Shown here: piece by piece, positions 8,478 to 16,716 of the stretch
How the letters are laid out: each line of letters opens with the position of its first letter
Position numbering within the stretch: the first letter of the stretch is position 1
Source: Oscillospiraceae bacterium
GTDB taxonomy: Bacteria; Bacillota; Clostridia; UBA1381; UMGS1253
Direction of reading: 5' to 3'
Length of the DNA stretch: 47,300 nt
Assembly: GCA_015068725.1 (NCBI GenBank)
Contig: SVKA01000012.1
Coordinates: 1 to 47,300 of the forward strand
Program-made: the position numbers and the translations under genes
Notes under the pieces: model-generated
The model's database searches: none
Seen by the model: the letters and a program-made list of their open reading frames with translations, nothing else
What the model was told of the DNA's origin: nothing

Positions 8478-9314
8478 GTGAAATGTTTTTTTAAAAATTT
8501 TATGTGTACACTGCTTTGCTTGTGTTTGCTTTGCGGCTGCAAAAATGAAATGCCGCAAAATGCATCGTCAGTAAACTCCGATACCGAGCCGCCCGAGGCG
8601 CATCTTCAAGGCGAAAATGTTTATTCGTCGCTTAAAAACGAGCTTGTGGCGTGGGGACTCAAAAAAAATAAGGGCCAAAAGCCAGATGTGCCGGACTCAA
8701 TTGTTAAACTGCTTGATGAAAATGATGGGTTTTATCTTTCAAATTCAGGCAAAAATCTGTATCTTACCTTTGATGAAGGATATGAAAATGGTTACACATC
8801 ACAAATTTTAGATGTGTTAAACAAAACAGATACGCCTGCAGCGTTTTTTATAACGGGAGATTATCTTAAAAACGAGCCTGAGCTTGTAAAAAGAATGGCG
8901 GATGAGGGGCACATCGTAGGTAATCACACAAAAAATCATCCTTCGATGCCGTCTGTTACAAGCATACCCAAAATCGTGGAGGAAATCACGGGACTTGATG
9001 ACGAATTTTATGCACTTACGGGGCAGCATATGAAATATATACGCCCGCCAAGAGGAGAATTCAGCGAAAGAACGCTTGCAATAAGCAAGGATTTAGGGTA
9101 TAAAACAGTTTTGTGGAGCTTTGCATACGCCGATTGGGAGAGAGGCAAAGTAAATGGTGCGCAGTATGCGTATGAGCACGTTATGCCGTATCTTCACGAC
9201 GGAGCGGTGATTTTGTTGCATGCCGTATCAAAGGATAATGCCGACGCACTTGCACAGATTATTACAGATGCGAGGGCAAAGGGATATACATTTAAAAGTC
9301 TTGATGAAATTTGA
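8478..9314 (+). CDS. pdaA: Polysaccharide deacetylase lipoprotein, PdaA-like
   Basis: A 278-residue NodB-fold deacetylase. An N-terminal hydrophobic stretch ends in LLCLCLLCGC, a lipobox, so it is a predicted lipoprotein. The catalytic run is very close to PdaA of Bacillus: LTFDEGYENGYTSQILDVL, GDYLKNEPELVKRMADEGH, IVGNHTKNHPS, RPPRGEFSE, LLHAVSKDNADAL and GYTFKSLD. PdaA removes N-acetyl groups from muramic acid on the way to muramic delta-lactam in spore cortex, so a germination-related role is likely. The start is a GTG placed after AGAGGTGAT; the open frame upstream has no ribosome-binding site. Confidence 0.92.
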   Translation: MKCFFKNFMCTLLCLCLLCGCKNEMPQNASSVNSDTEPPEAHLQGENVYSSLKNELVAWGLKKNKGQKPDVPDSIVKLLDENDGFYLSNSGKNLYLTFDEGYENGYTSQILDVLNKTDTPAAFFITGDYLKNEPELVKRMADEGHIVGNHTKNHPSMPSVTSIPKIVEEITGLDDEFYALTGQHMKYIRPPRGEFSERTLAISKDLGYKTVLWSFAYADWERGKVNGAQYAYEHVMPYLHDGAVILLHAVSKDNADALAQIITDARAKGYTFKSLDEI

Positions 9315-9330
9315 TGTAGGGCCGAACGCA

Positions 9331-9584
9331 AAATGCGTACACCACACAAGGCAAAAAAACGCATACTAAGCCTTTTGATTAATTAATATAGTTAAATAAC
9401 ATGAAAATTCAAAGAAGAAATTTGCCATTTGACGAATTTCTTCTTTATCTATGCCTTGTGTTTTGAACAAACTTCGCCTCTCGTCGTACCTGTGTACGAC
9501 TTCGGGTAACCCAACAAAGCCTATAATATAAGGCTTTGTTGGCTCAGTTTGTCCAATCTGCGCTATTTTTCGTCCAGCCCAAAA
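9331..9584. repeat. Structured intergenic repeat, copy A
   Basis: About 254 bases in the 454-base gap between pdaA and efp, closely similar to 34049-34292. Visible pairings: CACAAGGCA / TGCCTTGTG around a hairpin AAGAAGAAATT / AATTTCTTCTT; then ACAAACT / AGTTTGT (9467-9473 with 9546-9552), which encloses GTCGTAC / GTACGAC and a 12-bp hairpin CCAACAAAGCCT / AGGCTTTGTTGG. No ORF is credible here. The remaining gap from 9585 to 9768 holds only the efp promoter. Confidence 0.8.
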
Positions 9585-9670
9585 GGATTGTGCAAAACTA
9601 CATTTTGCTACAATACCTTTCGTAAAAACGTGCTATTTGGAAAAATTTTTAATTATTATTAAAAAAAGGC

Positions 9671-9699
9671 TTGTGTTTTTCCCCGTTTTCATATACAAT
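9671..9699 (+). promoter_or_regulatory. Promoter of efp
   Basis: TTGTGT-17-TACAAT; an overlapping TATAAT lies a few bases further on, so the exact -10 is uncertain. Confidence 0.45.
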
Positions 9700-9768
9700 A
9701 TAATAAGTGAAAGCTATGCGCATGCATAGAATACTTTGTGAAAAATAAGTTTTTGGAGGTATAAACTA

Positions 9769-10326
9769 ATGATATCAGCAGGTGAATTCAGAAATGGTGT
9801 TACTTTTGAGCTTGACTCTAACGTATTTCAGGTTGTAGAGTTTCAGCATGTTAAGCCGGGTAAGGGTGCAGCTTTCGTAAGAACAAAGCTTAAGAACGTA
9901 ATTACCGGCGGCGTTGTTGAAAGAACGTTCCGTCCCACAGAAAAAATGCCAAAGGCACACATCGAGCGTAAGGATATGGAGTATTCATATTCTGATGGCG
10001 ATTTGTACTATTTTATGGACCAGGAAAGCTTCGAGCTTATGCCGCTTAATGCAGAGCAGCTCGGCGATGCTTTAAAGTTCGTAAAAGAGAACATGATGGT
10101 AAAGGTGCTTTCATACAAGGGCAGCGTTTTCGGTATCGAGCCGCCTACATTCGTAGAGCTTGAGGTTACTGAAACAGAGCCGGGTGTAAAGGGCGATACA
10201 GCTACAAACGTTACAAAGCCGGCAACCGTTGAAACAGGTGCGACAATTTTTGTTCCTTTGTTTGTAAATCAGGGCGATATGATCAGAGTAGATACACGTA
10301 CAGGAGAGTATATGGAGCGTGTATAA
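9769..10326 (+). CDS. efp: Translation elongation factor P
   Basis: A 185-residue EF-P, which relieves ribosome stalling at polyproline. Three beta-barrel domains are expected. The N-terminal domain carries the modification loop KPGKGAAF, whose second Lys is the site modified in many bacteria, and the C-terminal half contains [15 protein letters not shown] and the terminal [16 protein letters not shown] lies 9 bases before the ATG. The enzyme that would modify the Lys is not in the window. Confidence 0.97.
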   Translation: MISAGEFRNGVTFELDSNVFQVVEFQHVKPGKGAAFVRTKLKNVITGGVVERTFRPTEKMPKAHIERKDMEYSYSDGDLYYFMDQESFELMPLNAEQLGDALKFVKENMMVKVLSYKGSVFGIEPPTFVELEVTETEPGVKGDTATNVTKPATVETGATIFVPLFVNQGDMIRVDTRTGEYMERV

Positions 10327-10413
10327 TGGTTACAATAACCATACAGAGCTTTTATAATGTTTTACAAAAATAAAAAAGATGCGTAATTTATCGTATCGGA
10401 ACGGAGAGATATT

Positions 10414-10839
10414 ATGGAAGAATTAGTAAAGAAGGTTGCGTACTTAAAGGGCTTTGCAGATGGTCTTGATATTAACGAAAAGACCGATGAGGGCAAGCTT
10501 TTAAAGAAAATCGTTGAAGTTTTAGAAGAGATTGCAGATTCAGTTTGCGACCTTGCCGAGGAGCATGATGAGCTTTGCGAGCAGGTTGACGCTATTGACG
10601 AGGACCTTGGCGAAGTTGAAGAAATTATATATGACTGCGATGATGATTGCGATTGTGATTGCGACGATATGGATTGCTTTGAGATTGAGTGCCCTAACTG
10701 CAAAGAAACTATCTGCATAGATGAAGATTTCTTTGATGATGAGGACGCACCGCTTATCTGCCCGAATTGCAACAAGGAAATCGAGCTTGATTTCTCATGT
10801 GATTGTGGCGATTGTGATTGTGATTGCGACGAAGAGTAA
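10414..10839 (+). CDS. CD1247-type zinc-ribbon protein with Cys/Asp-rich segments
   Basis: A 141-residue acidic protein. The first 60 residues (VKKVAYLKGFADGLDINEKTDEGK, then a Glu-rich helix) match an N-terminal domain I know from clostridial proteins annotated CD1247-like. The C-terminal half has two CPNC motifs (ECPNCKETICI and ICPNCNKEIEL) that should form a zinc ribbon, flanked by two tracts of alternating Cys and Asp (DCDDDCDCDCDDMDC and CDCGDCDCDCDEE). The function is unknown; the tracts could bind metal. It has its own ribosome-binding site (GGAGAGA) and a downstream terminator and lies 87 bases after efp. Confidence 0.8.
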   Translation: MEELVKKVAYLKGFADGLDINEKTDEGKLLKKIVEVLEEIADSVCDLAEEHDELCEQVDAIDEDLGEVEEIIYDCDDDCDCDCDDMDCFEIECPNCKETICIDEDFFDDEDAPLICPNCNKEIELDFSCDCGDCDCDCDEE

Positions 10840-10852
10840 TAATTTTAAAGAT

Positions 10853-10890
10853 TAAAATATCCGCGTAAATCTTTACGCGGATATTTTTTA
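10853..10890. terminator. Terminator between the CD1247-like gene and the rluA-type gene
   Basis: The stem AATATCCGCGTAAA / TTTACGCGGATATT with a TC loop is followed by TTTTTT. It lies between convergent genes. Confidence 0.88.
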
Positions 10891-10906
10891 TGCACTAAAA
10901 TTTATA

Positions 10907-11866
10907 TCAAAAATCAAATCCAAAATCCTTTAAAAAATCAATATTTTTAATTGTAAACACCTTTTTATCAAGGTAAGACAAAATGCCACCGTCTGTTGTA
11001 AAATCAAAGGACAGCTTGTACGAGCAAAGCGCCTGATGCGTTCTGCCCGCGCGCTTGTTGTCTGCATTTTTTCCGTATTTTCCGTCGCCAACGAGTGGAT
11101 GCGACAAATACGAAAGATGTGCGCGTATCTGATGTGTGCGCCCTGTAACAAGGTCGACCTCGACAAGACTTATGCCATCGCGGTAGCCAAGAACATTATA
11201 GCGTGTTATGATTGTCTTTGCGTCTGGTCTTGGAGAAGGGTATATGCTTACCTGCTTTTTATTTTCATCCTTTATAAGATACGCCGTTTTTTCTGCACGC
11301 TTTTCATCAAATTTTCCAAAAGCAAGACATAGATAGTATTTATGAATTTCTCTGTCTTTGATTTTTTGATTCAGTATACGAAGGGACTCGGCATTTTTTG
11401 CCGCAATCACAATGCCCTGCGTATTTCTGTCAAGGCGGTTACACAGTGCGGGTGCAAAGGTGTTTTCTACATCCGGATTATATTTGCCCTTTTTATAAAG
11501 ATACGCCTGAATGTGAGCTATGAGTGTGTTTGGGGTGTTTGTTTCATCATCGTGAACAACCATACCCTCGGGCTTGTTTACGAGCAAAATGTTTTCATCT
11601 TCATAAACTATGTCAAGGTTTGGTACAACCTTTTTATATGCTTCATCCGTATTGGGTGCATCAAAAAACTCATCCTTTATATAAAAAGCAAGTACATCAC
11701 CCTTTGAAAGCTTATAGTCGCCGCTCTGATGCTTTCCGTTTACACGCACGCACTTTTTTCTTAAATATTTATACAAAAGGCTTTGTGGCATTGATACAAA
11801 AAATTTTGCCATAAATTTATCGAGCCTTTGATTTGCGTCGTTTTCGCCTATTATTACTTCTCTCAT
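10907..11866 (-). CDS. RluA family pseudouridine synthase
   Basis: A 319-residue enzyme that isomerises uridine to pseudouridine in rRNA. An S4 RNA-binding domain covers about residues 12-60 (QRLDKFMAKFFVSMPQSLLYKYL, VRVNGK). The catalytic domain follows, with NRLDRNTQGIVIAAK containing the active-site Asp, and VDLVTGRTHQIRAHLSYL. Which uridines it modifies (RluC, RluD or other specificity) cannot be told. AAGGAGGTGA precedes the ATG. It is a single gene with its own promoter. Confidence 0.93.
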   Translation of the reverse strand: MREVIIGENDANQRLDKFMAKFFVSMPQSLLYKYLRKKCVRVNGKHQSGDYKLSKGDVLAFYIKDEFFDAPNTDEAYKKVVPNLDIVYEDENILLVNKPEGMVVHDDETNTPNTLIAHIQAYLYKKGKYNPDVENTFAPALCNRLDRNTQGIVIAAKNAESLRILNQKIKDREIHKYYLCLAFGKFDEKRAEKTAYLIKDENKKQVSIYPSPRPDAKTIITRYNVLGYRDGISLVEVDLVTGRTHQIRAHLSYLSHPLVGDGKYGKNADNKRAGRTHQALCSYKLSFDFTTDGGILSYLDKKVFTIKNIDFLKDFGFDF

Positions 11867-11896
11867 ATGCTCACCTCCTTATATTTTTCACTCATT

Positions 11897-11925
11897 ATAA
11901 TACAATGATTATTTTTAATTGTCAA
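11897..11925 (-). promoter_or_regulatory. Promoter of the pseudouridine synthase gene
   Basis: TTGACA-17-TATTAT on the reverse strand, 31 bases from the start codon. Confidence 0.65.
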
Positions 11926-12021
11926 CAGTTTAGCGTGCTCTTTTTGATGGACATACACAAAAACAAGGACTGCGGCATATATTGTAAATATCCGTTTTTT
12001 TAGTCATAGGAGGGGCAATAT

Positions 12022-12726
12022 ATGTTTGAGTTTTTATTTGGTTTTTTTTCAGATTTAATTTTCCGCGTTTTTCTTCATGGTTATGTTTCAAATAACTACA
12101 CTTTTCCAAAACCGCTTACACCGTCTGAGGAAAACGAATATTTAAAGCGCAGCCGCGAAGGCGATGAAAAGGCGCGTGCGATGTTGATAGAGCACAATTT
12201 ACGCCTTGTCGCTCACATAGCAAAAAAATATTCTCCCACCACTCTTTGCGACAGCGACGATTTAATTTCAATAGGAACAATCGGTCTTATAAAAGCGATT
12301 GACAGCTTTGATGAAAATAAAAACATTCGCCTTGCAACATATGCATCAAGATGCATCGCAAACGAAATTCTGATGGTGATGCGCGCAGCAAAAAGCCGTG
12401 CACGTGAAACGTCGCTTCAGGAGCCGATAGGGACCGACAGCGAAGGCAACACAATCTCACTTTTGAATGTTATAACTGGCAGCGACGAGGAAATTGATGA
12501 TGAGATTTCTTTGAAAATGCAGATAAAAAAGCTTTACGAGGCGATAGAAAAAACGCTTTCAAATCGCGAAAAGCGCGTAATAAAAATGAGGTATGGACTC
12601 TATAATGATGAGCCCTTGACACAGCGTGAAATTGCAAAGCTTTTAAAGATTTCGCGCTCATATGTATCGAGAATTGAAACAGGTGCCATAAACAAGCTTC
12701 GCGGCGAATTTGGCGACGATGAGTGA
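12022..12726 (+). CDS. sigK: Sporulation sigma factor K precursor (pro-sigma-K)
   Basis: A 234-residue sigma-70 factor closest to sigma-K. Residues 1-20 are a hydrophobic pro-sequence, followed by YVSNNYTFPKPLTPSEE, which aligns with the mature N-terminus of Bacillus sigma-K. Region 2 includes LIEHNLRLVAHIAKKY, DLISIGTIGLIKAIDSF and LATYASRCIANEILM; region 4 ends in TQREIAKLLKISRSYVSRIE. Sigma-K drives late mother-cell genes after the pro-sequence is cut by SpoIVFB, under control of BofA, which is encoded 4.5 kb away. The reading frame is whole, so there is no skin-type insertion. GGAGGGG lies 7 bases before the ATG. Confidence 0.93.
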   Translation: MFEFLFGFFSDLIFRVFLHGYVSNNYTFPKPLTPSEENEYLKRSREGDEKARAMLIEHNLRLVAHIAKKYSPTTLCDSDDLISIGTIGLIKAIDSFDENKNIRLATYASRCIANEILMVMRAAKSRARETSLQEPIGTDSEGNTISLLNVITGSDEEIDDEISLKMQIKKLYEAIEKTLSNREKRVIKMRYGLYNDEPLTQREIAKLLKISRSYVSRIETGAINKLRGEFGDDE

Positions 12727-12827
12727 TATAGTCATAGATTTGTAGTAGTTTTTGGTGAAATTATATAAAAGAGTAAAGATGAAAACACACAAAACAACAT
12801 TAATTTTAAAAGTTTGCAAATAATATC

Positions 12828-12856
12828 TTGCAAAATTTGGCGCGTTATGTTAAAAT
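12828..12856 (+). promoter_or_regulatory. Promoter of the aminotransferase gene
   Basis: TTGCAA-17-TAAAAT with TGT before the -10 (extended -10). Confidence 0.6.
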
Positions 12857-12930
12857 AAAAGCGTTTAAAAGCAAAAAAATGAAGGTTTGAGATAAAATTT
12901 ATTCAAAAAACCATTTTGGAGGGAAAGTTA

Positions 12931-14118
12931 ATGAGCTTTATAGCAAAGAAGGCCGGCTCGATAAGTCCGTCGTCTACACTTGCGATTGATTCAAAATTTA
13001 AGAGCATGAAGGCACAGGGACTTGACGTTGTCGGATTTGGTGCGGGAGAACCCGATTTTGATACACCCCAGCACATAAAAGAGGCTGCAATCGCAGCAAT
13101 AATGGAAGGAAAAACAAAGTATACACCCGCTTCGGGAACGCTCGAGCTTAAAGAGGCAATCTGCCGCAAGCTTATGCGTGATAATGGTCTTTGCTATAAG
13201 CCGGAGAACATTGTTGTATCAAATGGTGCAAAGCATTCACTTGTAAACGTTTTTATGGCGATTTGCGACCCGGGTGATGAGGTTATAATCCCTGCGCCCT
13301 ATTGGGTAAGCTATCCTGAAATGGTAAAACTTGCCGACGGTGTTCCGGTTATACTCACTACAACAGAGGAAAACGGATTTAAGTTTTCAATCGAGGATTT
13401 AGAGGCGGCAATTACGCCAAAAACAAGAGCTATTGTAATAAATTCGCCAAGCAATCCTACGGGTATGATTTATACAAAAGAAGAGCTTGCAAAAATTGCC
13501 TCTGTTGCGGTAAAGAATAATATTTATGTAGTTTCCGATGAAATATATGAGCATCTTGCCTATGGCGAAAAGCCCGTAAGCATAGCGTCGCTTGGTGATG
13601 AGATACGCGATTTGACAATCATAGTAAACGGCGTATCAAAAACGTATGCAATGACGGGCTGGAGAATTGGTTATACGGCGTCAAAGGCTGATATAGCAAA
13701 GGCTATGTCAAATGTTCAGAGCCACGCTACATCAAATCCCAATACAATCGCTCAGGTGGCGGCAGTATGTGCGCTCGATGGCCCGATGGAAACGATTGAT
13801 ATGATGAGAGCGGCATTTGAGGAGCGTCGCAATTATATGGTAGAGCGTATGAACTCTATTGAAGGTGTTTCCTGTCTTATGCCGGGCGGAGCGTTCTATG
13901 TTATGATGAATATTAAAAAGCTTTTTGGAAGAGAAATTGCAGGCTGCAAAATTGAAACAAGCGACGATTTTGCAAATGCTTTTCTTGAAAAGGCAAAGGT
14001 TGCAGTTGTGCCCGGAAGCGGTTTTGGCGCAGAGGGGTATGTTCGCTGGTCGTATGCTACAAGCATGGAAAATATAAAAGAAGGTCTTGACAGACTTGAA
14101 AAGTTTTTGGCTGAGTAA
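12931..14118 (+). CDS. Pyridoxal-phosphate aminotransferase, class I (aspartate aminotransferase type)
   Basis: A 395-residue fold-type I aminotransferase of the AspB/AspC group. Motifs in order: FGAGEPDFDTPQHI, NSPSNPTGMIY, VSDEIYEHLAYG and the PLP-lysine site NGVSKTYAMTGWRIGY, then the C-terminal small domain. The likely reaction is transfer between aspartate and 2-oxoglutarate, though the same family includes enzymes acting on other amino acids. The ATG follows GGAGGGA at 6 bases. The TSCPD gene follows after 46 bases on the same strand and may share the transcript. Confidence 0.92.
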   Translation: MSFIAKKAGSISPSSTLAIDSKFKSMKAQGLDVVGFGAGEPDFDTPQHIKEAAIAAIMEGKTKYTPASGTLELKEAICRKLMRDNGLCYKPENIVVSNGAKHSLVNVFMAICDPGDEVIIPAPYWVSYPEMVKLADGVPVILTTTEENGFKFSIEDLEAAITPKTRAIVINSPSNPTGMIYTKEELAKIASVAVKNNIYVVSDEIYEHLAYGEKPVSIASLGDEIRDLTIIVNGVSKTYAMTGWRIGYTASKADIAKAMSNVQSHATSNPNTIAQVAAVCALDGPMETIDMMRAAFEERRNYMVERMNSIEGVSCLMPGGAFYVMMNIKKLFGREIAGCKIETSDDFANAFLEKAKVAVVPGSGFGAEGYVRWSYATSMENIKEGLDRLEKFLAE

Positions 14119-14164
14119 TTATTTATTATAAAAATTCTTGGCGTAAAATAAGGGGAGAACAAAA

Positions 14165-14416
14165 GTGAAATATAGCTTCAGACCAAAGGGTGTATGCTCG
14201 ATGCAGATAGAAATAGAGGTCGAAAATTCACTCATAAAAAATGTAGAATTTGTCGGTGGCTGCAGCGGCAATACACAAGGTGTTGCAAGCCTTGCAAAGG
14301 GAAGAAATATTGACGAGGTTATAGCTGCGCTCGAGGGTATTAAATGCGGTTTTAAAAACACATCGTGCCCTGACCAGCTTGCATGTGCGTTAAAAGAAAT
14401 AAAAAAAGGTGCATAA
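14165..14416 (+). CDS. TSCPD domain protein
   Basis: An 83-residue protein of the TIGR03905/TSCPD family. It has the pattern VEFVGGCSGNTQGVASLAKG and the family tetrapeptide region NTSCPDQLACAL, with five cysteines in total. The related domain occurs at the C-terminus of some ribonucleotide reductases; the function of the free-standing form is unknown. The start is GTG, 7 bases after AGGGGAG. The stop codon lies in the loop of the terminator that serves apbE on the opposite strand, and the two coding regions are only 5 bases apart. Confidence 0.85.
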   Translation: MKYSFRPKGVCSMQIEIEVENSLIKNVEFVGGCSGNTQGVASLAKGRNIDEVIAALEGIKCGFKNTSCPDQLACALKEIKKGA

Positions 14417-14423
14417 AGCACCT
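14401..14423 (-). terminator. Terminator of apbE, embedded in the end of the TSCPD gene
   Basis: Read on the reverse strand, AGGTGC-loop-GCACCT is followed by seven T. The hairpin contains the apbE stop region and the TSCPD stop codon. Confidence 0.7.
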
Positions 14424-15513
14424 AATCTGCAAAAGAATATAAGCTATCAACTATTTCCACACTGCTTTTATCAAGAGTAGTGTGGATTTTTTTATCTTTA
14501 TCAATAATGAGAGCGTCGTAGCCTTGCTTTTTTACAAGCGTGAGCGCATCATCAATATCCATCATAAACGAAGTGGTGGAAAGTGCATCGGCGTGCATAG
14601 AGCTTTCGCCAATTATCGTAACGCTTTCTATCTCGCCATTATATGGATAGCCTGTTTTTGGGTTTAATATATGATGGTAGAGCACGCCATTTTCGGTAAA
14701 ATTACGCTCATATGCTCCCGAGGTTACCACGCTCGTTTTTGAGCTATCTTCGTTTTCGACGGATATAACAGCGCATGAAGTGCCTGACGGAGCGAATGGC
14801 GTTTGTATACCTATGCGCCACGGCTTTTTGTTGTCTGTTTTAAAGCATTTGTCCAAAAATGCGCCAAGCGGGGTTTTGTTTGTGCCAATAAGGCATATGT
14901 TTCCGCCTAAATCAATAATGGCTTTTTTTGTACCATTTTTTAAAATCTCCTCTGATGCGAGGTCAGCACCATAGCCTTTTGCAATTGCACCAAGGTCGAG
15001 CTGCATGCCGTCTTTTAAAAAGGTGATTGTTTTGTCCTGCTCGTTTAAGATGATATTTTCATAGCCTGTATGCTCTAATGCCTTGTCAATCTCGCTTTGG
15101 CTTGGCAGGCGCGGATTTTGAGAAATTGACCATAAGTCTGAAACGGGTTTCAGAGTTATATCAAACAGGCCCCCCGAAATATGCGAGTAATCAAGAGCCG
15201 TTTTGATTATATAAAAAAGCTCGTCGCTTATATGAATGGGAGTATCTTTTGCCTGTACTGCGTTTATGTGCGATATTTCGCTTGAATCGATGTATGCACT
15301 AAAACGTGCTTCGACATCTGCTACGACAGAGGCGGCATTTTCGCTCGCTCGTTTAGAGTCTTTTCCATATGCCGTTATGGTTGTGTATGTATTCAGGGCA
15401 AAGTTTGTCTTAGTGTTTTTTTGGCCCGAATACAAATTACCGACTGCTATATATAATACGGCGAAAGCTAAAATTGCCGAAATTATGTATGTTGTAAGAT
15501 TTTTCAGTTTCAT
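14422..15513 (-). CDS. apbE: FAD:protein FMN transferase (ApbE family)
   Basis: A 363-residue membrane-anchored or secreted ApbE. Residues 5-28 form one hydrophobic segment (uncleaved anchor or signal, no clear lipobox Cys). Family motifs follow: DLGAIAKGYGAD, IDLGGNICLIG, HHILNPKTGYP and HADALSTTSFMM. The enzyme attaches FMN from FAD to Thr/Ser of flavoproteins such as Rnf and Nqr subunits; no such target is in this window. The start codon is preceded by AAAAGGA. Single gene, convergent with the TSCPD gene. Confidence 0.93.
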   Translation of the reverse strand: MKLKNLTTYIISAILAFAVLYIAVGNLYSGQKNTKTNFALNTYTTITAYGKDSKRASENAASVVADVEARFSAYIDSSEISHINAVQAKDTPIHISDELFYIIKTALDYSHISGGLFDITLKPVSDLWSISQNPRLPSQSEIDKALEHTGYENIILNEQDKTITFLKDGMQLDLGAIAKGYGADLASEEILKNGTKKAIIDLGGNICLIGTNKTPLGAFLDKCFKTDNKKPWRIGIQTPFAPSGTSCAVISVENEDSSKTSVVTSGAYERNFTENGVLYHHILNPKTGYPYNGEIESVTIIGESSMHADALSTTSFMMDIDDALTLVKKQGYDALIIDKDKKIHTTLDKSSVEIVDSLYSFAD

Positions 15514-15649
15514 AATTTGTGCGTCCTTTTAATTTTTTATAGGATAATTATATACAAAAACAGTTAAAAAGTAAAGCTTTGAAAATTACATCAGAAGCAT
15601 CAAAAACTTACAATATTGTTACACATTAAAGAATGTATGATTTTTAGTA

Positions 15650-15678
15650 TTGTTTTTTTTTATAAATTATAGTATAAT
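15650..15678 (+). promoter_or_regulatory. Promoter of pgsA
   Basis: TTGTTT-17-TATAAT. Confidence 0.55.
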
Positions 15679-15724
15679 ATCCCAATAGGTAAACAAAAAA
15701 CAAAGGAAACAGAGGTGAAACCGT

Positions 15725-16291
15725 TTGAATATACCGAATATTCTTACAATCATACGCTTATGTCTTATGCCTGTATTTTTGGTTGTGTACTTTTTGCCGA
15801 TAGAAGATGCAAGAATGTGGGCTATGGGTGTATTATTGGTTTCATTTGTAACGGATATGCTTGATGGCTTTATCGCAAGGACGTTTAACCAGATAACAAA
15901 CCTTGGCAAAATTCTGGACCCTATTGCCGACAAGCTTATGCAGATTACGGTTTTAATATGTCTTGCAATTTTTAATAAGAGTCTTATATGGATTGTCGTA
16001 TTTGTATTTATAAAGGATGCCATTTTGGGAATAGGTGCAATATATATGTATAAGCGCGGCATAATCGGGGCGGCAAACTGGTTTGGAAAAATATCTTGTT
16101 TTGTAAGCTTGGTATCCACACTCGTTTTGATTTTTCCGTTTTCGCAGCCGCTTAGTCAAAATTCTGTAATGATGCTTGCAATAGCGATTGCGTTTGTCAA
16201 TGCGTGTGCGCTTGTATCATATTCTGTAAGATTTTACAAAACGGCGTTTCGAAAGCCAAAAGTAACGGCTTTTTATACATCGGAAAGGTAG
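15725..16291 (+). CDS. pgsA: CDP-diacylglycerol-glycerol-3-phosphate 3-phosphatidyltransferase
   Basis: A 188-residue integral membrane enzyme that makes phosphatidylglycerol phosphate. The CDP-alcohol phosphotransferase motif is complete: DMLDGFIARTFNQITNLGKILDPIADK, i.e. D-G-x2-A-R-x8-G-x3-D-x3-D. Several hydrophobic segments surround it, as in PgsA. The start is TTG at 15725, 7 bases after AGAGGTGA; no ATG is available upstream of the first conserved residues. It is a lone gene with its own promoter, followed by rpmB, which has a separate promoter. Confidence 0.92.
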   Translation: MNIPNILTIIRLCLMPVFLVVYFLPIEDARMWAMGVLLVSFVTDMLDGFIARTFNQITNLGKILDPIADKLMQITVLICLAIFNKSLIWIVVFVFIKDAILGIGAIYMYKRGIIGAANWFGKISCFVSLVSTLVLIFPFSQPLSQNSVMMLAIAIAFVNACALVSYSVRFYKTAFRKPKVTAFYTSER

Positions 16292-16327
16292 TTTTTTGAT
16301 AAAATATAATAAAAATAAAAAAAATAC

Positions 16328-16356
16328 TTGCCTTATTGATTGTTTTGTGTTAAAAT
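16328..16356 (+). promoter_or_regulatory. Promoter of rpmB
   Basis: TTGCCT-17-TAAAAT with TGT before the -10. Confidence 0.55.
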
Positions 16357-16442
16357 AAGTATTGCTTTGTAATAACAGTATAATTTCGTCTGTGACGACA
16401 TGTTATAGGATTAAGCTATAACGTATAGGAGGTGTATCTAAA

Positions 16443-16631
16443 ATGGCAAAATGTGAATTGTGTGGTAAGGGCGTTACATTTGGTATAAAGGTCAGCCACT
16501 CACATAGGAGAAGTAACCGTGCGTGGAAGCCTAACGTTAGAAAGGTTAGAGCTGTTGTAAACGGTGGCACAAAGACAATGCATGTATGCAGCAGATGTCT
16601 TCGTTCCGGTAAGGTTGAAAGAGCTATCTGA
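16443..16631 (+). CDS. rpmB: 50S ribosomal protein L28, zinc-binding form
   Basis: A 62-residue L28. Two Cys pairs, CELC at residues 4-7 and CSRC near 52-55, mark the zinc-binding (C+) form. The conserved NRAWKPNVRKVRAVVNG block is present. L28 is part of the large ribosomal subunit. AGGAGGTG lies 8-10 bases before the ATG. It is monocistronic, with promoter and terminator close on either side. Confidence 0.97.
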   Translation: MAKCELCGKGVTFGIKVSHSHRRSNRAWKPNVRKVRAVVNGGTKTMHVCSRCLRSGKVERAI

Positions 16632-16668
16632 TGATGCTTTTTTATCCGAAAACATAATAAAAGCAAAT

Positions 16669-16698
16669 AATCCGCACAGTATCTGTGCGGATTTTTGT
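16669..16698. terminator. Terminator after rpmB
   Basis: AATCCGCACAG-TAT-CTGTGCGGATT, followed by TTTG. It lies between convergent rpmB and the TM2-domain gene. Confidence 0.85.
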
Positions 16699-16716
16699 AT
16701 ATGTACGTTTTTATTT

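Noticed and set aside
10326-10342. Hairpin TGGTTA-CAA-TAACCA after efp as a terminator
   Set aside because: The stem is only 6 bp and no T-tract follows, so transcription probably continues into the next gene.
10640-10836. Short repeats of GATTGTGATTGC type that might suggest a repeat array
   Set aside because: They encode the Cys-Asp tracts of the CD1247-like protein in frame and lack the repeat-spacer pattern of CRISPR.
11950-11995. A sigma-E-like promoter for sigK (GACATACA and GCATATATT)
   Set aside because: The -10-like motif is plausible, but the spacing to the -35-like motif is about 18 bases, longer than usual for sigma-E, so I do not annotate it.
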